From Scatocola faecipullorum (GTDB lineage: Bacteria; Pseudomonadota; Alphaproteobacteria; RF32; CAG-239): 19,397 bases of DNA. Every line of letters starts with the position of its first letter. The first letter of the stretch is position 1. The translations under genes were made by a program, and so were the position numbers. This document shows, piece after piece, positions 1-6,796 of this stretch. Location: positions 1 through 19,397 of the forward strand of contig DVNC01000023.1 in assembly GCA_018714685.1 (NCBI GenBank), in the 5' to 3' direction. The notes beneath the pieces are model-generated. The model was not told the origin of the DNA, did not search any database, and saw nothing but the letters and a program-made list of their open reading frames with translations.

Positions 1-812
1 AGAACCAAAACCGCTTTGAATTCGGGCCTCAGACCCTGTCTCTGGAACTGCCTGATGCGGGGTCTGTTTCTGTTAAAAATTTCCCCAGACTTGCAAACGT
101 TACTTTTATTACCGGAGATAAGCAGCTTGACTTCGGCAATATTGAATTTGCGGACCCTTATGACCAGATTTGTAAGAGTATGGGATATGCCCAGACCTCT
201 TGTGCCGCGGGGTACTGGAAATTTGATTTTTGCCGTTATAGCAATGCCTATTTCAAACAATGCTGTGCCGATAAGTATAAATATACGGCAGACAGTTGTT
301 CATATCCGAATGAATTAAGTTCAGACGGCTGCGGCGGCAAATATCGCTGTATCTGCAACCGTACGCTTTATCCGGTCGAAAGCTGTGCGTCACCGCAGGT
401 CGTTTCCGGAGATGCCTGTACCGAAGACGGTAAAAAATACTATTCGGAATGTGTCTGTCCGTCCAATTATACCGAGACCTGTACCGGGCAAAACCAACAG
501 GGACGGGGAACCGGCTGTACCTATAACGGTACGACCAAATATACCGCCTGCGAATGCAAGCCGGGTTATAATCAGACCTGTACGGAACTCGGGCCGGTTA
601 CGCCGAGCGACTATTGTCAGATGAACGGCGTCAAGTATTACAATAATTGCAAGACCTGTGAAAACAAATGCAAACTGGACAGCTGTCCGGTGGGGAATAT
701 TTGTGAGTATGAAGACTGTTCACAGAAATATTGCACCATCGGCTGTGCTACCGGTTATAAAGATTTGGATAATTATTGGTGCAATGGCGCTTTAAGATGT
801 TGGGTTAAATAA
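1..812 (+). CDS. Cysteine-rich repeat protein, 5' end outside window
   Basis: The frame is open from base 3 with no start, so the protein begins upstream; 269 residues are visible. About 29 are cysteines. After a Cys-free, beta-like stretch (bases 3-160) comes a module starting CKSMGYAQTSC, then a CC pair followed by KYKY (bases 261-284). From base 417 there is a repeat with an exact 33-residue period: units start at 417, 516 and 615, each with Cys at position 1 and 12, Gly at 5 and Tyr at 9; units 1 and 2 also share C14, Y18 and TCT at 21-23. The rest is Cys-dense to the stop. Paired cysteines and the absence of cytoplasmic motifs suggest an exported, disulfide-stabilised protein, but the signal peptide lies outside the window. 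The next gene starts 16 nt downstream, so the two are probably co-transcribed. I recognise no named family. Function unknown. Confidence 0.85.
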   Translation, partial: NQNRFEFGPQTLSLELPDAGSVSVKNFPRLANVTFITGDKQLDFGNIEFADPYDQICKSMGYAQTSCAAGYWKFDFCRYSNAYFKQCCADKYKYTADSCSYPNELSSDGCGGKYRCICNRTLYPVESCASPQVVSGDACTEDGKKYYSECVCPSNYTETCTGQNQQGRGTGCTYNGTTKYTACECKPGYNQTCTELGPVTPSDYCQMNGVKYYNNCKTCENKCKLDSCPVGNICEYEDCSQKYCTIGCATGYKDLDNYWCNGALRCWVK

Positions 813-828
813 CAAAAGGAGAAAGAAA

Positions 829-1332
829 ATGAAAAAGAATGGTGTGAAAATTGCAGGAGCGATGTTATCTTTATTGATAGCTTTCTCCTCAGCGAGTGTT
901 CAAGCTCAGTCTTGTGCTCAATCTCCCTCTTGTGAAAGTTTAGGGTATAATTTGACTTCTACATCGGAATGTATCGGAACGGCTCTTAAATGTCCTTTTG
1001 ACAATAGGTATAATTGTGTGACGGCGAATGATGTCATTAATAAAATGGGGCCGGATTATACAAGAAGAAAGCGTTTGAATCGTGGAATAGGAAGTCACGC
1101 AAGAGATCCGATTACAATTGGGCGTGATGAGAATACGTCATCTTGCGGTTGGGTTTATGTTAGCGGAGGAACAAATGCAGATACAGGAGAACCTGTTTCC
1201 AGGTTAACACTCAATGGCACGGATTATGAATATGGCGATCACTATACTCCTCTGTTTTTTGTTAAAGGAGGGGATGTTGTGCAGGGAAGTACTGTTCAAA
1301 AAATTTATTTTATGCCGTGTAAGGGATATTAG
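829..1332 (+). CDS. Secreted Cys-containing protein of unknown function
   Basis: 167 residues. The N-terminus is a clear signal peptide: MKKNG, a hydrophobic core (AGAMLSLLIAFSSA) and a likely cut after VQAQ. The mature N-terminus carries CESLGYNLTS, then a second Cys and CPFDNRYNC, recalling the start of the module in the upstream gene (CKSMGYAQTS) and the CPYDSSY stretch of the convergent gene at 1381-1767. The C-terminal two thirds have only two more cysteines and no motif I recognise. A strong ribosome site (aaaggagaaagaa) lies just before the ATG, 16 nt after the upstream stop, so an operon is likely. Codon choice is visibly more A+T-rich (aga, gga, tct) than in the flanking genes, which may indicate a different origin. 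Role unknown, presumably periplasmic or extracellular. Confidence 0.85.
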   Translation: MKKNGVKIAGAMLSLLIAFSSASVQAQSCAQSPSCESLGYNLTSTSECIGTALKCPFDNRYNCVTANDVINKMGPDYTRRKRLNRGIGSHARDPITIGRDENTSSCGWVYVSGGTNADTGEPVSRLTLNGTDYEYGDHYTPLFFVKGGDVVQGSTVQKIYFMPCKGY

Positions 1333-1353
1333 AAAGATAATTTAATATGACAG

Positions 1354-1394
1354 CCCCTCAATTTAAGGATGATTTTCATTCTATTGAGGGGTTT
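1354..1394 (+). terminator. Hairpin terminator after the Cys-rich operon
   Basis: Perfect 9-bp stem (cccctcaat at 1354-1362 with attgagggg at 1383-1391), 20-nt loop, followed by tttctattt. It lies 22 nt after the rightward gene stop and overlaps the stop codon of the convergent gene. Confidence 0.7.
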
Positions 1395-1767
1395 CTATTT
1401 GTTCACAGGCATAATATCCCATGCAATTGTCGGCGCTGGGTTTCATGTGGGCGGCGATGCAGTCTTCGGCCAGATATTGATATTTGGCCAGGCAACATCC
1501 GGCATAATAGCTGCTGTCATAAGGGCATTCGCCGATCGGGCGGTATCCGGACGGACAGCCGCGGCGGGCAAAACCGGAATTCTGACATTGTACGGCGGGA
1601 TCAAGATCATAACTCGGCTCTTCGTAAGTGTAGTCGTTTCCGTTGCTGTTGCCGGATACGGCTACGTCGGAGTTGCTGGAATCGCTGACGATTGAACGCA
1701 CGCCGGCAAAGCTTTCCGAAGTTATGACCCCTAAGGCTAAGAAAATTGCGGTTATTAATTTAATCAT
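1381..1767 (-). CDS. Small secreted cysteine-rich protein
   Basis: 128 residues. A signal peptide (MIKLITAIFLALGVITSESFA) is followed by a Ser/Asn-rich linker and one compact Cys module. The module matches the one in the gene at 1-812 with nearly identical spacing: C-x3-G-[YF]-A-x3-C-x9-C-x-Y-x3-Y-x3-CC-x2-KY-x-Y-x4-C-x10/11-C-x3-Y-x-C. The protein ends right after this module, so it looks like a stand-alone version of the domain. Start at 1767 is the first Met and begins the signal peptide; the ribosome site (ggga) is weak. It converges on the other two Cys-rich genes, with the shared terminator hairpin overlapping its stop. Export and disulfide bonding are inferred from the signal peptide and paired Cys; function unknown. 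Confidence 0.85.
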   Translation of the reverse strand: MIKLITAIFLALGVITSESFAGVRSIVSDSSNSDVAVSGNSNGNDYTYEEPSYDLDPAVQCQNSGFARRGCPSGYRPIGECPYDSSYYAGCCLAKYQYLAEDCIAAHMKPSADNCMGYYACEQIETPQ

Positions 1768-1843
1768 GGTTAAATTCCCGAATTATTGTGTTTGTTCCGA
1801 ATTTAGCACGGCAGAAGTTAGTTTTTGGTAAACGCTCAGGAAA

Positions 1844-1880
1844 TTAACGGCTTCCCGGAAGATACCGGAGAAGCCGTTAA
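1844..1880 (-). terminator. Terminator-like hairpin after the DUF465 gene
   Basis: 11-bp perfect stem (1844-1854 with 1870-1880) extended by an inner ccgg/ccgg pairing across a 6-nt loop. On the minus strand it ends in a short T run (TTTCC). It sits 13 nt past the stop of the small leftward gene. Confidence 0.6.
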
Positions 1881-1893
1881 GGAGAAAGAAATT

Positions 1894-2067
1894 TTATTGA
1901 TTCTGCAAAGAGTGGCGCAGTATCTCATCTTTTTTACGGAGTTTCTCCCGTTTTAACTCTTCTATTCTGATCAGATTTTTCCAGATGTGGCTCTCTTCTT
2001 CGCGGATTATGGCGTCTAGACGCGCATGCTCGGCACGAAGGTTTTCAACGGTGGTGTTTGTCTCCAT
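1894..2067 (-). CDS. DUF465 (YdcH-like) small coiled-coil protein
   Basis: 57 residues, starting METNTTVENLRAEH and ending RHSLQNQ. The pattern of an N-terminal L-x2-EH-x2-LD, a charged mid-section and the C-terminal block LKREKLRKKDEI is what the short helical DUF465/YdcH family of alphaproteobacteria looks like, where the usual form is LK-x2-KL-x-LKDEI. Most of the chain is Lys/Arg/Glu-rich and should form an alpha-helical hairpin or coiled coil. The ribosome site is near-ideal (aaggaggg, 5 nt before the ATG), a promoter is seen at 2098-2126, and a hairpin follows the stop, so it is a self-contained small transcription unit. The family has no firmly established function. Confidence 0.85.
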   Translation of the reverse strand: METNTTVENLRAEHARLDAIIREEESHIWKNLIRIEELKREKLRKKDEILRHSLQNQ

Positions 2068-2097
2068 GAGACCCTCCTTATGTGATGGATATAGTTT

Positions 2098-2126
2098 ATT
2101 ATAATATAGGATTAATTATTTTTCCA
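2098..2126 (-). promoter_or_regulatory. Promoter of the DUF465 gene
   Basis: Minus strand: -35 TGGAAA (2126-2121), 17-nt spacer, -10 TATAAT (2103-2098). Predicted start of transcription is about 24 nt before the ATG. Confidence 0.55.
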
Positions 2127-2130
2127 GCAG

Positions 2131-2298
2131 TTTAAAGGAGGTTAGCGAAAATATTTATCTGTATGAGTTTTGCGTGTGCCGCAAAACTAACCTCGTTTCG
2201 GCCCAAAATATTGCAGGCAGCCGTTGCGGTTAGCCGTCTCGGGCTCACAACAATGTTGATTCACCGTAAAAAAAAACCTCCGTAAAGGAGGTCTTTTT
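2131..2298 (+). other. Unassigned structured intergenic stretch, possible small RNA or 40-codon ORF
   Basis: Between the DUF465 gene and the tRNA there is a two-tier inverted repeat: gaggttag (2138-2145) with ctaacctc (2187-2194), enclosing agttttgcg (2166-2174) with cgcaaaact (2180-2188). A short rightward ORF (2163-2285, 40 codons, starting MSFACAAK) runs through it and stops inside the terminator hairpin that ends the region. No ribosome site lies at the usual distance; aaaggagg is 21 nt upstream. It could be a small RNA, a dispersed repeat or a chance ORF. Confidence 0.3.
2268..2298. terminator. Bidirectional terminator next to tRNA-Leu
   Basis: Stem acctcc (2276-2281) with ggaggt (2287-2292), loop gtaaa. 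A run of nine A precedes it and five T follow, so it has a U-tract in both directions. On the minus strand it lies directly after the tRNA. Confidence 0.8.
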
Positions 2299-2299
2299 A

Positions 2300-2385
2300 T
2301 GGTGCCCTGGAGAAGACTCGAACTTCCACTGCCTGAGGCAACATGCACCTGAAGCATGCGCGTCTACCAATTTCGCCACCAGGGC
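2300..2385 (-). tRNA. tRNA-Leu (anticodon CAG)
   Basis: 86 nt including an encoded CCA. The acceptor stem GCCCTGG/CCAGGGC is perfect. The anticodon stem CATGC/GCATG holds the 7-nt loop TTCAGGT with anticodon CAG (plus-strand positions 2349-2351), which reads CUG. A long variable arm with a 4-bp stem (TGCC/GGCA) marks it as class II, as expected for leucine. The T arm is GGAAG-TTCGAGT-CTTCT. It lies 49 nt downstream of uppP on the same strand but has its own promoter-like sequence and terminator. Confidence 0.97.
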
Positions 2386-2401
2386 TTCGATAACGGATAT
2401 T

Positions 2402-2430
2402 CTTTTATCTCACTTCAAAATAAATTGCAA
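2402..2430 (-). promoter_or_regulatory. Promoter of tRNA-Leu
   Basis: Minus strand: -35 TTGCAA (2430-2425), 17-nt spacer, -10 TAAAAG (2407-2402), placing the start of transcription about 10 nt before the mature 5' end. Confidence 0.45.
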
Positions 2431-2434
2431 GCAT

Positions 2435-3259
2435 TTATTTCAAAAAATTATCAAGATATCCATAAGAATCTAACAGCAGGTAGCTGCCGAGGCATAAGCG
2501 GTAGATGACAAACGGCAGAAAAGTTGATTTTTTCAGCCACCACATGATGATATAGATGGCCAATACGGAGGCGATGAAAGAATAGGTTATTCCGTCCATG
2601 GCGTAGATTATTTCAGCCATATTGCCTTGCTGGTAGAGTTCCCAGCCGACTAAGGCGCCGGCGCCGGCAATTGTGGGGATTGACAGCAGCATGGCAAATT
2701 TGGCGGCTTCCCGGCGTTCTAACCCGAGGAAACGTCCCATCGTGATGGTTATGCCGGAGCGGCTGGTGCCGGGAATAAGCGCCAGGCACTGGGCCAAGCC
2801 GATTAAAACGGCATCAAGCGCCGTCAGATGTTCGATTTTACGGATGGTCATACCGATTTTGTCGGCAATGAAAAGCACAATGCCGAAGCTGAGCATCGTC
2901 CAGCCGATGAGACGGGCGCTGCGCAATTCGTCCGTGCCGTTTTCAACCAGAAACAATCCGGCGATAACGGCAGGAATCGTTCCGATAACAATCAGCCAGG
3001 CCAATTTGCTGCCGGGGTTTTTAAAGTTAGGGATAAAATAGGTTTTGGCAACGCCCTTAAGCATTTCCCAAATGGTTTCGGAAAAATAAATCATAACGGC
3101 GATGATTGATCCGACATGAACGGCAACATCAAAGGCCAATCCCTGGTCGGGAAAAGTTGTGAACTTGGAAAACAAAATCAGGTGGCCGGAGGAACTCACA
3201 GGCAAAAACTCTGTCAGCCCTTGCAGGGCGGACAATAACATTAAGTGCAAATCAGTCAC
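2435..3259 (-). CDS. uppP: Undecaprenyl-diphosphatase UppP (BacA)
   Basis: Integral membrane phosphatase that converts undecaprenyl pyrophosphate to the monophosphate, recycling the lipid carrier for peptidoglycan and other surface polymers; its overexpression gives bacitracin resistance in the family. 274 residues, normal length. Both signature motifs are present: EFLPVSSSGH (residues 17-26) and PGTSRSG (163-169), which supply the catalytic Glu, His, Ser and Arg. Several hydrophobic helices follow. The start is GTG at 3259, only 2 nt after the stop of the response regulator gene, so the two are co-transcribed and probably translationally coupled; no strong ribosome site is seen. A later ATG at residue 7 is possible but would shorten the first helix. 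Confidence 0.96.
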   Translation of the reverse strand: MTDLHLMLLSALQGLTEFLPVSSSGHLILFSKFTTFPDQGLAFDVAVHVGSIIAVMIYFSETIWEMLKGVAKTYFIPNFKNPGSKLAWLIVIGTIPAVIAGLFLVENGTDELRSARLIGWTMLSFGIVLFIADKIGMTIRKIEHLTALDAVLIGLAQCLALIPGTSRSGITITMGRFLGLERREAAKFAMLLSIPTIAGAGALVGWELYQQGNMAEIIYAMDGITYSFIASVLAIYIIMWWLKKSTFLPFVIYRLCLGSYLLLDSYGYLDNFLK

Positions 3260-3261
3260 GT

Positions 3262-3681
3262 TTATACTCTTTCTTTAATTCCGAAAACGTTGCAAATTCT
3301 TTTTTTCAGGGCAATCGGCGAAATCGGTTTGACCAGATATTCCCTGATGCCGAGGTTTTTGGCATCCAGAACGGTTTTTTCCTTGGTGTCAACGGTAATC
3401 ATAATGATGGGGATACTGTTGACTTCGCTGGCCGGGTGCTGCCGGAATTCCTGCACCAGTTCAATGCCGCTTTTGTCCGGCATCTGCTGGTCAAGCAGGA
3501 TAATGTCGATTTTGTAGCTGTTCAGCAGCTCAACGGCTTCTTTGGCCGTTGTTGCTTCTTTTATGGTTTTGATGCCGATTTGATAGAGGGCGTTCTTGAT
3601 GAATGTTCTCGAGAACTTATCATCATCGACAATTAAGCAAGTCATCATTTCCAAGTCGTGTATTCTGTTTGTTATTGCCAT
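3262..3681 (-). CDS. Single-domain response regulator (CheY-like receiver)
   Basis: 139 residues, essentially one receiver domain with no output domain. The acidic pocket is VDDD (residues 18-21), the phospho-acceptor is Asp64 in LLDQQMPD, the switch Thr is T97 in ITVD, and the conserved Lys is K118 in VKPIS, so all residues needed for phosphotransfer are present. It would pass a phosphoryl signal by protein contact, as in chemotaxis or a phosphorelay. No histidine kinase is encoded nearby. Start 3681 is chosen because a strong promoter lies about 30 nt upstream and gagg stands 9-12 nt before the ATG; a start at the MM pair (residues 12-13) would also leave the full domain. It forms a two-gene unit with uppP, an unusual pairing. 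Confidence 0.93.
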   Translation of the reverse strand: MAITNRIHDLEMMTCLIVDDDKFSRTFIKNALYQIGIKTIKEATTAKEAVELLNSYKIDIILLDQQMPDKSGIELVQEFRQHPASEVNSIPIIMITVDTKEKTVLDAKNLGIREYLVKPISPIALKKRICNVFGIKERV

Positions 3682-3717
3682 AACCCGTAACCTCAGTTTT
3701 TACTGGACTCAGTTTAT

Positions 3718-3746
3718 AGTATAAATGTTAATGCTTTATAAATCAA
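3718..3746 (-). promoter_or_regulatory. Promoter of the response regulator-uppP pair
   Basis: Minus strand: -35 TTGATT (3746-3741), 17-nt spacer, -10 TATACT (3723-3718). The -35 region lies inside the last codons of the upstream peptidase gene. Predicted leader is about 30 nt. Confidence 0.6.
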
Positions 3747-4572
3747 AACAAAATTTTTTATCACGCGGTTCAAGCAGCGAATCCGGCCGAAAACGGACGC
3801 CGTTGAGCGAGGCTCCCCAGTGGAGATGGGGGCCGGTGACACGTCCGGTTTTTCCCGACAGGGCGATAACATCTCCCTGCTTTACCTTGTCTCCCGCTTT
3901 GACATTGACTTTGTCGAGATGAGCGTAGATGGTGGAGAGGTTATGTCCGTGTTCCAAAACGACCATATTGCCGGAATAAAAATAAGGGCCGCCGGCAAGT
4001 GTGACGATACCGTCAGCCGCCGCTTTAACCGGCGTGCCGATCGGGCAGGCAATGTCGGTTCCCTGATGAGGATTCATCTTTTTGCCGTTCATAATGCGTT
4101 GTCCGCCGAAATTGCCGCTGATGCGCCCTTTCAGTGGGCGAATAAATTTCTTTTGCCAGTAAATATTCTCGGTTTGCCGGGTCAGTGCTTTGCGGACATC
4201 GGTACGTTCCCGGTCTATTGCTTTTTGATCGGCAGGTTTCGGCGTTACTTTACGCGGCTGGACTCCTTTCAGGTTTTGAATGTCCCACCGGGAGGGGGCA
4301 ACGGTGAGAGAATAGTCCTGCGTTCTGCCGTCGCTGTAGGAAACGGTCAGTTTGGCGGAGGAGGCTTCATCGCGTCCGAAAGCAAAGATGAATTTTCCGT
4401 CAGGGGTAACCGGATATGATTTCCCGTTCAGTTCCACTTTGACGGCTCCCGGAGCGTAGGCCGTTAAAACTTCTCCTTGGGCACTTTTGCCGCAGAGGGT
4501 CAGGGCCTGGGCAGCGGCCGGTGCCAGAAATGTCAGGCTAAAGCAAATCGAATAAATCGCCTTGTAAATCAT
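3736..4572 (-). CDS. Exported M23 (LytM-type) peptidase
   Basis: 278 residues. A signal peptide (cleavage likely after AAAQA, residue 23) sends it to the periplasm. Residues about 25-95 form a beta-rich N-terminal domain. A charged segment follows, then the M23 fold from about residue 145. Zinc-site residues are intact: H169 and D173 in HQGTD, and HLH at 249-251, so it should be an active peptidoglycan endopeptidase rather than a degenerate EnvC/NlpD-type activator. Cys27 and Cys275 near the two ends could form a disulfide. The start codon lies 35 nt inside the 3' end of xseA in another frame, with aggaaag as ribosome site. It is the last gene of the mtaB-ftsY-xseA run. Exact bond cleaved cannot be told from sequence. 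Confidence 0.93.
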   Translation of the reverse strand: MIYKAIYSICFSLTFLAPAAAQALTLCGKSAQGEVLTAYAPGAVKVELNGKSYPVTPDGKFIFAFGRDEASSAKLTVSYSDGRTQDYSLTVAPSRWDIQNLKGVQPRKVTPKPADQKAIDRERTDVRKALTRQTENIYWQKKFIRPLKGRISGNFGGQRIMNGKKMNPHQGTDIACPIGTPVKAAADGIVTLAGGPYFYSGNMVVLEHGHNLSTIYAHLDKVNVKAGDKVKQGDVIALSGKTGRVTGPHLHWGASLNGVRFRPDSLLEPRDKKFCFDL

Positions 4573-5884
4573 TTTTCTTTCCTATCGGTTTGGTTTTGAG
4601 TTTTCCGTCAATAAAGCTGATTTCCAAAGTCGGTGCCTGGCGGGCCTGTTCCAGATTATAGACGGTTTTGCCGCGGCCGGTTTTAACCCAGGCAAAACCG
4701 CGGGCCAGAACCGAATCCACTGAGACGGAATCCAGCCGCAATGACAGGCTTTTCAGGTTTTCGCTTTGTCTTTCAATAATGTTTTTGATGTAGTAAGGCC
4801 GCAGGCTGACGCGTTCAATCCGGTTAAGTTTGTTATTCAGCAGGTTTTTGAAAGACAGGTTCAGCCGCTCAATCCGATCATCAAGCTTTTGCCGGCTCTC
4901 CTGCAATATCTGCGACAGATTGGGAATGCCGCGTCCCAAGCCGGTTACCAGATTGCGCCGTTCGTTGAGGTAGTGTGTCATGCTGCTGAACATACGGCTT
5001 TGGATGGTGAGTATGCGGGCCTGCAGTTCTGCTCTGACCGGAACGGCAAATTCGGCAGCGCCGGTAGGGGTAGGAGCGCGCAGGTCAGACACATAGTCAA
5101 TCAACATGGTGTCAGTTTCGTGGCCGACGGCGGAGATGAGCGGAATGCGGGAGTTATAGACTGCGCGGATGACTATTTCTTCATTGAACGGCCACAGGTC
5201 TTCCAGACTGCCGCCGCCGCGGGCGACAATCAAAACATCAGGGCGTTTGACCGGGCCGTCGGTCGGCAGGTTGTTCATTCCTTCAATGGCCGCGGCGATT
5301 TTTTCGGCGGCTCCTTCGCCCTGAACCGGTGCCGGCCAAAGTAAAATATGGCTGGGAAAACGATCGGTAACGCGATGAATAATATCACGGATGACGGCGC
5401 CGCTGGCCGAAGTGATGACGCCGATGGTGTCGGGCAGAAAAGGGATTTTTTGTTTATGTGCCTGGTCAAACAGTCCTTCGGCGGCAAATTTTTGTTTGCG
5501 TTCTTCCAGCAGTTTGAGCAGGGCGCCGGTGCCGGCGATTTCCAGGCTGTCAATGACCAGCTGGTAAGATGATTTGCCGGCAAAAGTGGTGATTTTCCCG
5601 GTGGCGATTACTTCAAGTCCGTCTTCGGGTTTGAAGGTCAGACGAGAGGCCACTCCTTTCCAGATGACGGCAGAGAGCAAAGCGTTTTCATCTTTCAGCG
5701 ACAGGTACCAATGACCGGAATCAGCCCGCTTGCCGCCGAAAATCTCGCCTTTGACGCGGACGCGGTTAAAATTTGATTCGACGAATTTTTTTATTTCAAA
5801 AGAAATTTCGCTGACTGTGAATTCTTTTTCTGCCGGAGCAGCGGATAGTTGGGAGGGAATCGACCCGGCAAACAAATCTTCCAT
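4538..5884 (-). CDS. xseA: Exodeoxyribonuclease VII large subunit XseA
   Basis: Catalytic subunit of exonuclease VII, which degrades single-stranded DNA from both ends to short oligonucleotides in repair. 448 residues, full length. The N-terminal OB-fold begins FTVSEIS and contains GHWYLSLKD. The catalytic region carries TSASGAVIRDI, RGGGSLEDLWPFNEE and SAVGHETD, then DLRAPTPTGAAE, all family hallmarks. The C-terminal part is the expected helical stretch. The ATG directly abuts the ftsY stop codon (0 nt gap), with ggag in the end of ftsY as ribosome site, so translation is coupled. The small subunit gene xseB is not in the window. Confidence 0.97.
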   Translation of the reverse strand: MEDLFAGSIPSQLSAAPAEKEFTVSEISFEIKKFVESNFNRVRVKGEIFGGKRADSGHWYLSLKDENALLSAVIWKGVASRLTFKPEDGLEVIATGKITTFAGKSSYQLVIDSLEIAGTGALLKLLEERKQKFAAEGLFDQAHKQKIPFLPDTIGVITSASGAVIRDIIHRVTDRFPSHILLWPAPVQGEGAAEKIAAAIEGMNNLPTDGPVKRPDVLIVARGGGSLEDLWPFNEEIVIRAVYNSRIPLISAVGHETDTMLIDYVSDLRAPTPTGAAEFAVPVRAELQARILTIQSRMFSSMTHYLNERRNLVTGLGRGIPNLSQILQESRQKLDDRIERLNLSFKNLLNNKLNRIERVSLRPYYIKNIIERQSENLKSLSLRLDSVSVDSVLARGFAWVKTGRGKTVYNLEQARQAPTLEISFIDGKLKTKPIGKKNDLQGDLFDLL

Positions 5885-6796
5885 TTATTTAATCTCCAGC
5901 AGGTTTCGGGCAAAGTCACGGGCGTTGAATTCATCCAAATCGTCAATGCCTTCGCCGATGCCGATATAATGAATCGGAATGCCGGTTTCTTCGGCAACGG
6001 CTACAATAATTCCGCCTTTGGCCGTTCCGTCGAGTTTGGTTACGATCAAGCCGCTGACGTCAACCATTTCCTTGAATGTCTTTACCTGATTTAAGGCATT
6101 TTGCCCGGTGGTGGCATCTATGGTCAGCAAGGTGGCGTGCGGTGCGTCGGGAATAATTTTTTTGATGACTTTGACGATTTTTTTCAGCTCATCCATCAGT
6201 CCGGTTTTGTTTTGCAGGCGTCCGGCCGTATCAATAAATACAATATCATCGCCTTGTTTCAGGGCTTCTTTCAGTCCGTCGAAGCAAAGTGCCGCGGCAT
6301 CACAGCCGTTGGGCCCCTTATAAACGCGGATATTGTTTCGCTGTCCCCAGATTTCAAGCTGTTCAACGGCGGCCGCGCGGAAAGTGTCAGCGGCAATGAG
6401 GCTGATTTGATGTTTGTCTTTCAATTTTGCGGCAAGTTTTCCGATTGTGGTGGTCTTGCCGGCTCCGTTGACCCCAACCATTAAAATAACATAAGGTTTT
6501 TCATTCGTGATGAGAAAGGGTTGTTCGCATGGGTTAAGAATCGTCTCGATGTCGTTGGCCAATTCGGTTTTGATTTCTTGCTCGTCGGCATCTTTATTAA
6601 GACGGCGGGAGGCAAAAGAAGAGATGATTTTTTGCGCGGCTTTAACGCCTAAGTCTGATGTAATCAGCAAATCTTCCAGTTCTTCAAGCGTTTGCGAATC
6701 GACTTTGCGTTTGATGAAAATATCGGTTATGCCTGAGGTGAGCCGGGTGGAGGTTTTTTTTAACCCAAAGCCTAATTTTTGAAACCAGTTACTCAT
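5885..6796 (-). CDS. ftsY: Signal recognition particle receptor FtsY
   Basis: GTPase that docks ribosome-SRP complexes at the inner membrane. 303 residues from the ATG at 6796, chosen because aaggag stands 7 nt upstream; an in-frame start 33 nt earlier lies inside mtaB without a ribosome site. It comprises the N and G domains only: P-loop GVNGAGKTTT (108-117), DTFRAAAVEQL (137-147), DTAGR (189-193) and TKLDGTAKGG (253-262). The long acidic A-domain found in E. coli is absent, replaced by a short amphipathic start (MSNWFQKLGFGLKK) that probably binds membrane, as in many alphaproteobacteria. The gene overlaps mtaB by 8 nt and abuts xseA. Confidence 0.97.
   Translation of the reverse strand: MSNWFQKLGFGLKKTSTRLTSGITDIFIKRKVDSQTLEELEDLLITSDLGVKAAQKIISSFASRRLNKDADEQEIKTELANDIETILNPCEQPFLITNEKPYVILMVGVNGAGKTTTIGKLAAKLKDKHQISLIAADTFRAAAVEQLEIWGQRNNIRVYKGPNGCDAAALCFDGLKEALKQGDDIVFIDTAGRLQNKTGLMDELKKIVKVIKKIIPDAPHATLLTIDATTGQNALNQVKTFKEMVDVSGLIVTKLDGTAKGGIIVAVAEETGIPIHYIGIGEGIDDLDEFNARDFARNLLEIK

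Noticed and set aside
1..1767. Cys-rich genes as a toxin-immunity or secretion-system cluster
   Set aside because: No toxin domain, secretion component or immunity-like partner can be seen; sharing of a Cys module alone does not support it.
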